Assembly: GCA_964562575.1 (NCBI GenBank)
Contig: CAZLTY010000113.1
Location: forward strand, 1 to 14,016
Length of the DNA: 14,016 bases
Source: SG8-4 sp964562575
Lineage (GTDB): Bacteria; Planctomycetota; Phycisphaerae; Sedimentisphaerales; Anaerobacaceae
Reading direction: 5' to 3'
Shown in pieces: positions 7,454 to 14,016 of the stretch (position 1 is its first letter; every line of letters starts with the position of its first letter). The notes under the pieces are model-generated. The model was not told where the DNA came from and did not search any database. It saw only the letters and a list, made by a program, of their open reading frames with translations. A program made the translations under genes and the position numbers.

Positions 7454-8416
7454 TTATCTGCTCGGACGTGCAGGCAGCGGCCTGAGTCGATTCTGAGCGC
7501 CAATGTACCTGTTCAATAACGCGCGTCTGTCCGGCACCTGTTTGGCATCCAGCCCTATGGAGGAAATAGCGGTCATCATGTCGACCAGCGGGTTAGCTCC
7601 TTTGCGGATCGGGCCGAAACATCCGCGGCACGGCATCATGCCTTTGATGCAGCGTGGAACCGTAACGCTGTCGCCGTTTCCGTTGCTTTCCTTGTTGCCG
7701 CACCCGGCCAGAGTTACCGGTCCCAGGCACAGGTAGCCCTGCTCCATGAAGCACCTGGTTTCCTCCCAGGGCTTGCTCTGGTCGAATTCGAGCGAATCAA
7801 GGGTCCTCTTTATCTCGCCACCGGATGCTTTCTTCTCGCGCTTTGTCGGGCACTCATCGCAGACGCTGCGCTCTTCGAGCTTGAACTCCTTGCCCTCCAG
7901 AAGGCAAGTGATGGCCTTGACGATAATGTCAGGATTTGTCGGGCAGCCGGGAATGTAGACGTCGACGGTAACGATCTCATCCACAGCGTACACCTTATCC
8001 AACAGAGGCGGGAGGTTTTCGCTTGGCGTGTCGGCCGGATCCGTAGTCTTACACTCCCTATACACCTTGTCGCACAGAGCTTCGATCGGGAACATGTTTG
8101 CCATCGCGGGGATTCCGCCGTAGCAGGCGCAGGAGCCCAGTGCAATCAGTGTCTTGCACTGCTTCCTCATTTCCTCGGCGACTTTCTTCTCCTTCTCGGT
8201 CCGTGCACCTCCCGAGATTATCCCCACATCCGCCTCGGGGATCTCCATCCCGTCTTTGTCACCTGTCTGGCCATTGTACTTATGGTCCATCAACACCGGC
8301 ATGTGGACAAAGTTGAGTTCGGCTAGTAGATCAAGTAGCGGCTCACCTATGTCCAATATTGTGACCTCACATCCGCCACAGATGTTTAGCCATTCTTCTG
8401 CCACATTAACTGCCAC
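7454..8416 (-). CDS. mvhG: MvhG, [NiFe]-hydrogenase small subunit
   Basis: The small subunit wires the Ni-Fe site to MvhD through iron-sulfur clusters. The 320 residues carry no signal peptide, consistent with a cytoplasmic group 3 enzyme. Proximal-cluster cysteines are in CGGCEV (Cys13, Cys16), GSCACYGG (Cys96/98) and PGCPTNPD (Cys158). Further cluster cysteines are Cys186/189, Cys222, Cys230, Cys239 (TLAGCG), Cys256 and CRGCFGP (Cys263/266), enough for three clusters as is usual in the family. Start is GTG at 8416-8414, chosen because AAGGAGG lies 7 bases before it and because the CGGC motif must sit near the N-terminus. mvhA begins 15 bases after the stop. A 135-base gap separates it from the response-regulator gene upstream; I see no certain promoter in that gap. 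Confidence 0.95.
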   Translation of the reverse strand: MAVNVAEEWLNICGGCEVTILDIGEPLLDLLAELNFVHMPVLMDHKYNGQTGDKDGMEIPEADVGIISGGARTEKEKKVAEEMRKQCKTLIALGSCACYGGIPAMANMFPIEALCDKVYRECKTTDPADTPSENLPPLLDKVYAVDEIVTVDVYIPGCPTNPDIIVKAITCLLEGKEFKLEERSVCDECPTKREKKASGGEIKRTLDSLEFDQSKPWEETRCFMEQGYLCLGPVTLAGCGNKESNGNGDSVTVPRCIKGMMPCRGCFGPIRKGANPLVDMMTAISSIGLDAKQVPDRRALLNRYIGAQNRLRPLPARPSR

Positions 8417-8423
8417 GATACTA

Positions 8424-8430
8424 CCTCCTT
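8424..8430 (-). promoter_or_regulatory. Strong ribosome binding site deciding the GTG start of mvhG
   Basis: On the minus strand AAGGAGG is followed by seven bases (TAGTATC) and then GTG. This near-perfect match to the anti-Shine-Dalgarno sequence supports the GTG at 8416-8414 over the later ATGs, and it is the strongest such site in the window. Confidence 0.85.
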
Positions 8431-8551
8431 TCTAAGAGATACTGAGAGATATTGCTCCATCAAGTCTGCGGTCCTGCGTTAGAGCCGCGTCCCGGCCGCA
8501 GCGACCGCTGTAGTGTACTCGGTGTTCTTCAAAAGACTCGAACATTAGCTA

Positions 8552-8956
8552 TCAATCACTGCCCTTGCCGGCAAGCAACTGCTCAACCTTGTCCAGGAGG
8601 ACCTTTGGCTCGACTCCCTTTTCGACATAGTCGTCGACAGGCAGGAACTTCGAGTGTATGCGTTCTCCGGGGAAGTCGAATCCGGTCTGTTCGCGCATCG
8701 ATGTCATCATCAGTATTGGCATCTTGTCGAAGCGCGGATCCTTCCTGATCTTGCGGGCCACAAGAAACCCATCGGCGCCTTTTCCCATCATAACGTCAAG
8801 GATCAGAGCATTCGGGGTCTCTTCCTCGAGTTTGGCGAATCCTTCCTCAGGGTCGTAGGCGGCACTGACATCATATTGCCTGGTCTCCAACAGCACCTTT
8901 GTGACTTCCACGAAATCCGGATCATCATCGATAATTAGTATTTTTTGAGTACTCAT
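8552..8956 (-). CDS. Single-domain response regulator (receiver only)
   Basis: The 134 residues form one CheY-like receiver and no output domain. The acidic pocket is Asp10-Asp12 in LIIDDDP, the phosphoacceptor is Asp54 in LILDVMM, the switch Thr85 is in LMMTS, and the conserved Lys is Lys113 in VEKG. The stretch between Thr85 and Lys113 is about six residues longer than in CheY and contains GFDFPGERIHSKFLP, so the beta4-alpha4-beta5 face, where partners usually bind, is unusual. AAGGAG lies six bases before the ATG. The gene sits between mvhD and mvhG, inside a hydrogenase operon that also encodes a GHKL ATPase. It could relay a phosphoryl signal to, or allosterically contact, the hydrogenase complex. 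The partner kinase is not proven. Confidence 0.93.
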   Translation of the reverse strand: MSTQKILIIDDDPDFVEVTKVLLETRQYDVSAAYDPEEGFAKLEEETPNALILDVMMGKGADGFLVARKIRKDPRFDKMPILMMTSMREQTGFDFPGERIHSKFLPVDDYVEKGVEPKVLLDKVEQLLAGKGSD

Positions 8957-8979
8957 GTACCGCTCCTTTGGGCTATGAC

Positions 8980-9022
8980 ACTCTCAAACGTGGTTCCCTT
9001 TGTCGATCAACTCTCAAATGTG
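8980..9022. repeat. 13-bp direct repeat upstream of the response-regulator gene
   Basis: ACTCTCAAACGTG (8980-8992) and ACTCTCAAATGTG (9010-9022) match at 12 of 13 positions, with starts 30 bases apart. They lie in the 162-base gap just upstream of the response-regulator ATG. On the coding strand they read CACrTTTGAGAGT. Near three helical turns of spacing is compatible with tandem operator sites on one face of the DNA. No promoter elements are clear, so a regulatory role is only suggested. Confidence 0.4.
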
Positions 9023-9118
9023 ACCTTCCATATCATTAGGGATACAGCACATGGCTCCTGAAGAGACCATGCCGACCCGATCCCTTTTTCCCACGTCACG
9101 TTGGGGCTCCCCGTCGCC

Positions 9119-9310
9119 CTACTCGACTACGACCTCCGTGACGATACGCCGTGTATACAAGAGGACTTTTCCGTCCTCGCTGCAGCTCTGCACCTCGAAA
9201 CCGTCGGCACTGTACTTCTTTTCTGCCTCCTTTGCCGCTTTCTTGCTAGGATACTCCTCGGAGTCCCACATGAACTTCTTGCCGTCGAAAAACCGAACTT
9301 TATCTGCCAT
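9119..9310 (-). CDS. Small conserved-looking protein of unknown function, 63 aa
   Basis: I do not recognise a named family. The 63 residues are hydrophilic, with no signal peptide or membrane segment. They suggest a compact alpha/beta fold: a strand with an aromatic pattern (VRFFDGKKFMWD), a Lys/Ala-rich helix at about residues 22-33, then two strands (GFEVQSCS and KVLLYTRRIVTEVVVE). There is a single cysteine (Cys43), so it is unlikely to bind a cluster alone. It starts with ATG at 9310, 46 bases after the mvhD stop, on the operon strand, and has only a weak ribosome site. Placement between mvhD and the response regulator suggests a small accessory or assembly factor of the hydrogenase/Hdr complex. 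That it is a gene is supported by codon-like composition and position, not by homology. Confidence 0.65.
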   Translation of the reverse strand: MADKVRFFDGKKFMWDSEEYPSKKAAKEAEKKYSADGFEVQSCSEDGKVLLYTRRIVTEVVVE

Positions 9311-9356
9311 CTGTCAACGTCCCACAAATTCTCTCAGGATCTGTAAACCTGCTTTT

Positions 9357-9773
9357 TCACGCCTTGTACGGGCTCGGGCCCAGTGCTCGAACACTCTCGG
9401 TCATGTCCGTAATCACCTCTGCAAATCTCGGACCTTCGGAGGCCGAGACCCACTCCAATCTGAACCGCTCCGGCTCGATGCCGAAGTCCTCGAGCATCAG
9501 CTCAATCGCTTCCTTTCTGTTCTCCGCCGCGACATTGCCTTCGAGGTAATGGCAGTCGCCGAGATGACAGCCGCAGATGATTACGCCATCGGCCCCCTTG
9601 GTCAAAGCGTCTATGACCAGGTTGGGATGGACCATCCCCGAACACATAACGCGAATCACCCTCAGGTTGGGCGGATACTGGAGCCTGGAAACGCCGGCGA
9701 GGTCCGCCCCGGCATAGGAACACCAGTTACAACAAAAACCAATAATCAAAGGCTCGAATTCTTCATTTGTCAT
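9357..9773 (-). CDS. mvhD: MvhD, hydrogenase delta / [2Fe-2S] electron-transfer subunit
   Basis: MvhD links the hydrogenase MvhAG to HdrA, carrying electrons through a [2Fe-2S] cluster. The 138-residue product has the family length and its cysteine pattern: FCCNWCSYAGAD (Cys14, Cys15, Cys18), MCSGMV (Cys44) and ICGCHLGDCHY (Cys67, Cys69, Cys74). All positions that can be selenocysteine in some MvhD homologues are cysteine here. The ATG at 9773 has GAGGAG ten bases upstream, partly overlapping the hdrA stop, and the intergenic distance is 15 bases, so it is clearly co-translated with hdrA. The order hdrA-mvhD-(accessory)-mvhG-mvhA fits a cytoplasmic Mvh-Hdr complex. Identity is secure. Confidence 0.95.
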   Translation of the reverse strand: MTNEEFEPLIIGFCCNWCSYAGADLAGVSRLQYPPNLRVIRVMCSGMVHPNLVIDALTKGADGVIICGCHLGDCHYLEGNVAAENRKEAIELMLEDFGIEPERFRLEWVSASEGPRFAEVITDMTESVRALGPSPYKA

Positions 9774-9788
9774 ATTGAGCTAACTCCT

Positions 9789-12700
9789 CTATCGCGATCC
9801 CATCAGAGCGGCGTCCACCATCGCTCCCAATTGCTCGAGTCTGAAACTTCGTATGAATACTCCCTTCTTCGGACACGTCGCCTGGCAGACGCCGCAACCC
9901 TGGCACAAAGCGCCGTCGCGTTCCACGGTCTTCTTGATGCTGCCATTGGACATGTACTCGATTAGCGCCAGCGCCCCGTAGGGGCACGGATCGATGCAGT
10001 ACGCACAGCCGTCACAGTTGTCATCCACTATCTCCGATATGACGGCGTCAATCTCAATTTCGTCCTTCGAGAGGATCGTTGCCGCCCTGGCCGCGGCGGC
10101 ACCGGCCTGGGCGATGCTCTCATCGGCCGACTTGGGGCAGTGTGCCAGACCGCACATGAACACCCCGGCGGTGGCAAAATCCACGGGCCTGAGCTTCATG
10201 TGAGCTTCAAGGAAGAATTTATCCTGATTGAGCGGGACCTTGTACAACTGGCCCACCTTGTCGGCGTCTTCGCCCGGCACGATCGCCGCAGCTAACGCGA
10301 CCAGATCGCAGTCGATTCGAAGCGGGATCTTGAGTATCGGGTCGACACAGGAAACCTGAAGACGGCTGTTCTTAGCGACGACTTCGGGCTTTCTATCTTC
10401 GTGATATCGAATGAAACGCACGCCCTTTTCTCTGGCCTGCCGGTAGTGCTCCTCTCTAAGACCGTAGGTTCGCACGTCCCGGTAGAGTATGTAGACAGCG
10501 GTATCTGGCTGGGATTCCTTGATGGCGATCGCGTTCTTGACAGCCTGCGAGCAACAGATCCGGCTGCAATACGGCCGCTGCTCATCTCTGGAACCCACGC
10601 ACTGAATCATTACGACTGATTTGGCGCCCTTAAGCTCGGCCTTGTCCTCGTGAATATATTCTTCGATCTGGCGTTGGGTCACCACTTTGGGGTTCTTGCC
10701 GTAGAGGTACTCGTCGGGGGTAAACTCTTCGGCGCCCGTGGCAACTATGACTGCGCCGTGGGCGACCTGCGTGCCGTCGCCGTTCTTCTGTATCGTCGAT
10801 TTGAAGTTGCCGACCGAGCCCTCGGCGGCGGAGACTGTGCTGGAGGTGTGGACTTTTACATTAGGATGAGATTTGACGGCCTCAACCGTTTCGATCAGCT
10901 TCTGGTTAGTATCTTCACCGTTGAACCCGATGTGAACGTGCCGGAAATTGCCTCCTAATTCGGCCTCCTTCTCGACCAGATGCACTCCGAAGCCCTGATC
11001 GGCCAGATTGATCGCGGCGGTCATTCCGGCAATACCTCCGCCGATAACGAGAGCAGCATTGTTGACCTTCAGACTCCCCTTTGAGAGCGGCTCCAGGAGC
11101 GCCGCCTTGGCGACCGCCATCCTGACAAGGTCGCTGGATTTCCGCGTAGCCTCTCCAGGCTCGTTCATGTGCACCCAGGTACACTGGTCGCGGATGTTTG
11201 CCATCTCGAAGAGATACTCGTTGAGGCCAGCCTGCCGGCATGTGTCTCTAAAGAGCGGCTCGTGCGTCCTCGGACTGCACGAGGCGACCACAACGCGGTT
11301 GAGATCGTGCTCGGCTATGAGTTCGGTGATCTGTTGCTGCGTATCAGTCGAGCAGGTGTAAAGATTATCGTCCGCATAGACGACATTCGGCAAGGTCTTG
11401 GCGTATTCCACCACGCTCGGCACGTCGGCATATCCGCCGATGTTCCTGCCGCAGTGGCATACAAACACTCCGATTCGGGGTTCCTGCCCGGCTACGTCCT
11501 TTTCAGGGGGATATTCCTTGTGCGTGATCAGCGTTCCTCGCTGCTCCTTGAGAAGAGCCATGGCTTTGCCTGCTCCGGCCGACGCCTCGGTAACCGTCTC
11601 GGGAATATCCTTGGGCCCGGCGAACGGTCCGCAGACATAGACGCCGGGCTTGGAAGTCTCTACCGGAGCGAAATCCACCGTCTTGGCAAATCCGTGCTCG
11701 TTCAGTTCTATACCGAACTGGTCAGCCAACTCCTGCACATGGGCTGGCGGCCGCAGACCAGTGGATAGTACTACCATGTTGAATACTTCGGTGGTTATGT
11801 CACTGCCCTGCTCGAGGTAGGTAATCTTCAGGTCTTTGGTGGCCACGTCTTCTTTGACTGACGAGGGACGGCACCGGACGTAGCGGACGCCAAGTTCTTT
11901 GGCCCGCTCGTAGTAGGCGTCGAAACCTTTGCCGAAAGCACGCATATCAATGTAGAAAATGGTGCAGTCGAGATCGGGTGCGTGCTCCTTGGCAATGATG
12001 GCCTCCTTGGTGGCGTACATGCAGCAAACCGAGGAGCAATAATTGCACTCGGCTTCCCGCGATCCGACGCACTGGATCCAGGCAACCTTCTTCGGATGCT
12101 TCTCATCGGAAGGTCTGAGAATCTCGCCCAGATGGGGGCCGCTGGCCGAAAGAAGCCGCTCGAACTGCATGCTGGCGATGACGTTGGGATACCTTTCGTA
12201 GCCGAGCTCCTTCTTCAAATCGGCATCGAAATGCTCGTACCCCGGGGCCAGGACGACGGCTCCGACTTCCACCTGCTCGACCTTGTCCTCCTGCTCATAG
12301 TCGATGGCTCCGGCTTCGCAGAATTCGGCGCAGGATTCACAAACGCCATTGAGAAAGTGCATGCATGTGTTGCGGTCTATCACCGCCACCTTAGGTATCG
12401 CCTGCGGGAACGGTATATATATCGAAGAGCGTCCGACCAACCCCATATCGTACTGTGACTTCATGGGCCTGGTCTCATTCGAAGTTATCTCGCTCAGGTC
12501 CACCGCATTCGTCGGGCAAACGACCTGGCAGGCACCGCACGAGATACAGACCGGTGAGAGCTTGTCATAGGGAGCTGTGACCTTACGCTCAGAGCCGCGG
12601 TTGGCGAAGCTGACGGCACCGACCCCCATTCTTTCTGCGCATATCCTGGTGCAAAGCCCGCAGAGCATGCAGTCGTCGTTCTGTTTGGGAAATCGTGATT

Positions 12701-13043
12701 CCTCGACGCCCATTGAGGCGGCCATTTCCTTGATCCGCGGAGCATCCGGACAGCGAGCCAAGAGCAGTTCGAGCATCATCTTGCGCGTCTTGAGCACCCT
12801 CTCGGTGTCGGTCTTGACAACCATGCCTTCCTGAACGGCATAGACGCAGGAAGCCGAGATCCACGAGTCCCTAGATCCCACAATCTCAACCAGACAGACA
12901 CGGCACGCCCCGTAAGGCGTCAACGACCTGAAGTCGCAGAGCGTGGGAATGTGAATGCCGTGCTTCTGAGCAGCCCTCAGGATAGTCGAACCGTCTTCGA
13001 CCTCAACCTTTTTGTCGTCGATTGTCAAAGTAATCATCTTCAC
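9789..13043 (-). CDS. hdrA: HdrA-type iron-sulfur flavoprotein with NuoG-like N-terminus and doubled HdrA core
   Basis: HdrA is the FAD subunit at which electron bifurcation occurs in Mvh-Hdr complexes. At 1084 residues this is longer than the roughly 650 of methanogen HdrA. In order: a NuoG-like [2Fe-2S] domain (Cys36, 47, 50, 66); two [4Fe-4S] motifs (Cys125/128/131/135 and Cys166/169/172/176); an HdrA-like segment (about 205-500) with IYIPFPQAIP, a cluster motif Cys227/235/238/242, CSSVCCMYA and CGPFAGPKDIP but no GxGxxG; then a second HdrA unit with IGVFVCHCGRNIGG (524-537), the dinucleotide fingerprint VIGGGIAGM (666-674), CSRICC and CGLAHCPKS; and two C-terminal [4Fe-4S] motifs (Cys1010/1013/1016/1020 and Cys1047/1050/1053/1057). 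The GTG at 13043 overlaps the upstream stop; an ATG at 13037 is an equally good start. No hdrB or hdrC is in view. Confidence 0.93.
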   Translation of the reverse strand: MKMITLTIDDKKVEVEDGSTILRAAQKHGIHIPTLCDFRSLTPYGACRVCLVEIVGSRDSWISASCVYAVQEGMVVKTDTERVLKTRKMMLELLLARCPDAPRIKEMAASMGVEESRFPKQNDDCMLCGLCTRICAERMGVGAVSFANRGSERKVTAPYDKLSPVCISCGACQVVCPTNAVDLSEITSNETRPMKSQYDMGLVGRSSIYIPFPQAIPKVAVIDRNTCMHFLNGVCESCAEFCEAGAIDYEQEDKVEQVEVGAVVLAPGYEHFDADLKKELGYERYPNVIASMQFERLLSASGPHLGEILRPSDEKHPKKVAWIQCVGSREAECNYCSSVCCMYATKEAIIAKEHAPDLDCTIFYIDMRAFGKGFDAYYERAKELGVRYVRCRPSSVKEDVATKDLKITYLEQGSDITTEVFNMVVLSTGLRPPAHVQELADQFGIELNEHGFAKTVDFAPVETSKPGVYVCGPFAGPKDIPETVTEASAGAGKAMALLKEQRGTLITHKEYPPEKDVAGQEPRIGVFVCHCGRNIGGYADVPSVVEYAKTLPNVVYADDNLYTCSTDTQQQITELIAEHDLNRVVVASCSPRTHEPLFRDTCRQAGLNEYLFEMANIRDQCTWVHMNEPGEATRKSSDLVRMAVAKAALLEPLSKGSLKVNNAALVIGGGIAGMTAAINLADQGFGVHLVEKEAELGGNFRHVHIGFNGEDTNQKLIETVEAVKSHPNVKVHTSSTVSAAEGSVGNFKSTIQKNGDGTQVAHGAVIVATGAEEFTPDEYLYGKNPKVVTQRQIEEYIHEDKAELKGAKSVVMIQCVGSRDEQRPYCSRICCSQAVKNAIAIKESQPDTAVYILYRDVRTYGLREEHYRQAREKGVRFIRYHEDRKPEVVAKNSRLQVSCVDPILKIPLRIDCDLVALAAAIVPGEDADKVGQLYKVPLNQDKFFLEAHMKLRPVDFATAGVFMCGLAHCPKSADESIAQAGAAAARAATILSKDEIEIDAVISEIVDDNCDGCAYCIDPCPYGALALIEYMSNGSIKKTVERDGALCQGCGVCQATCPKKGVFIRSFRLEQLGAMVDAALMGSR

Positions 13044-14016
13044 TCTATCTCTCTCGAATCAAAGCGGTAAATTGAACCATTCGTTTTTAGCTCAAGCACG
13101 AAATTAATCTCAGGATGGGACAGCACCAGCGTTTGTATGGTCTCGGCGATGTCACCGGTGGGTTTACAGTCGGGATGACTCAGGCGAAAAGTGGCCCGGA
13201 CGCGCGTCCCCTCGTTCGGCCGGGAACTAACGTCCATTTTGCCGCCGCTCTCGCGGGCCGCCTGCGCAAGCAGAGAAAGGCCGAGCCCTACTCTGCGCGT
13301 TGTTCTCGTGGTGAAGAATGGGTCAAGGGCATTCTTGAGAGTTTGCTCGTCCATGCCCCTGCCGTTATCAGAAATCTCGAGGGTCAACAGGTCTGCGGCG
13401 TCGTCTTCGTCAATCTTGATCTCAATCTTCCCGGCCGCGGCCATAATCGAGTTTTCCGCAATATCCAGTATGTGCAGGGATAAATCTTCCATTTCTGCTG
13501 TGATGATCCTCCTTCCGCCTTCAGAATGCAGGGCCTTCGAAATCTCATCGAAAGACGCTTGCTCCACCTCGAAGCACGTGGACTTCCTGCCGACATCCTC
13601 CAGGTAATGGGCATCTGACGAAGCCACCACCGGATAGGTGTAGTCCCACTCGCTCAGAGACGCATTGGCCACTTCCACGGCGTCCAGACCAAGGCCCTCA
13701 GGGATGAAACCCAACTGGCCGATGATACCGAACCGCTCACGATCAATATGCGAGGCAATTGCCAGCCCGCCGAACTGATGGATCGCCCCGACGACTTGTT
13801 CGACCGCCAGGGAGGTGGCACCGATCAACAGCTTGTTGTTTGTACCGACCACGCAATCCTTCTCGTCGATCACTAACTGCGGACCGAAGGCCTCCTGGTC
13901 ATTCTCGCCGGGTAGGTTTTCGTATACCACATCCTGAAGGTCCATCAGTCCTTCGGTGGTCCGAAACAATCCCAGGATATGGACCTCTTCACGGCTCGTC
14001 ACCTCCATGCCGGGAA
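13040..14016 (-). CDS. PHP-domain / GHKL ATPase fusion protein (5' end off window)
   Basis: The frame is open to the window edge. The apparent ATG at 14008 is internal, because the codons before it give Pro-Gly, completing the PHP motif P-G-M-E-V-T that normally follows about 70-100 residues of domain. Counting from that Met, residues 1-165 are the rest of a PHP phosphoesterase-type domain, with metal-site candidates His87 (ASHIDR) and SSDAH (Asp132, His134). Residues 173-275 are a histidine-kinase-like ATPase: N-box DIAENS, G1 box DNGRGM, F-box DPFFTT, G2 box GLGLS. There is no obvious DHp helix with a phosphoacceptor His, so it may be an anti-sigma-like or partner-switch kinase rather than a classic sensor. 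Usually MEDLSLHILD begins a separate protein; here it is fused in frame. The stop overlaps the hdrA start, so it belongs to the operon. Confidence 0.9.
   Translation of the reverse strand, partial: PGMEVTSREEVHILGLFRTTEGLMDLQDVVYENLPGENDQEAFGPQLVIDEKDCVVGTNNKLLIGATSLAVEQVVGAIHQFGGLAIASHIDRERFGIIGQLGFIPEGLGLDAVEVANASLSEWDYTYPVVASSDAHYLEDVGRKSTCFEVEQASFDEISKALHSEGGRRIITAEMEDLSLHILDIAENSIMAAAGKIEIKIDEDDAADLLTLEISDNGRGMDEQTLKNALDPFFTTRTTRRVGLGLSLLAQAARESGGKMDVSSRPNEGTRVRATFRLSHPDCKPTGDIAETIQTLVLSHPEINFVLELKTNGSIYRFDSREIE

Noticed and set aside
9051..9965. Long plus-strand open frame (304 codons) opposite mvhD and the small protein gene
   Set aside because: It is antisense to mvhD, which has the full family cysteine pattern and a good ribosome site. 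The plus-strand translation is rich in Ser/Arg/Leu without any recognisable motif, as expected for a shadow frame.
13040..14008. PHP-ATPase gene beginning at the ATG at 14008
   Set aside because: This Met is the middle of the P-G-M-E-V-T motif of the PHP domain, and the frame stays open to the window edge, so the true start lies outside.

Overview
This looks like bacterial chromosome from an anaerobe or facultative hydrogen metaboliser. The two-component parts, Hyp maturation set and Shine-Dalgarno sites are bacterial. The hydrogenase/HdrA genes are of a type shared by methanogens, sulfate reducers, Planctomycetota and several candidate phyla. I cannot fix the phylum from the sequence. Every gene I can support is on the minus strand, mostly with short gaps or overlaps, so the window reads as one long [NiFe]-hydrogenase region transcribed from high to low coordinates.

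Catalytic and electron-transfer block (about 14016 down to 5996). A PHP-domain/GHKL-ATPase fusion, cut by the window edge, overlaps a 1084-residue HdrA-type iron-sulfur flavoprotein. Then come MvhD, a 63-residue protein of unknown function, a single-domain response regulator, and the small (MvhG) and large (MvhA) subunits of a group 3c-like [NiFe] hydrogenase. The expected product is a cytoplasmic H2-oxidising complex in which MvhAG oxidises H2, MvhD passes electrons on, and the FAD in HdrA may bifurcate them. No HdrB or HdrC is present in the window. The ATPase domain and response regulator suggest dedicated signalling for this operon.

Maturation block (5689 down to 1). A hydrogenase C-terminal endopeptidase, HypF, HypC, HypD, HypE and HypA (3' end off the window) follow. 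HypF, HypE, HypC and HypD make and carry the Fe(CN)2CO moiety, HypA delivers nickel, and the protease trims the large subunit. HypB is not in the window.

The main surprise is in hypE. Its reading frame has an in-frame TGA at 524-526. The frame then continues without any shift for 66 codons of clearly HypE-like sequence, ending in the essential C-terminal Pro-Arg-Ile-Cys. Immediately after the TGA is a perfect 10-bp inverted repeat (484-493 with 512-521). It closes a hairpin whose position and apical G resemble a bacterial SECIS element. This raises the possibility of a selenocysteine-containing HypE. A point nonsense mutation or an assembly error is the main alternative.

Non-coding oddities are an inverted pair of period-8 TCAGG-type tandem repeats between hypC and hypD, a 13-bp direct repeat just upstream of the response regulator, and a 306-base gap between mvhA and the protease gene that has no recognisable gene.
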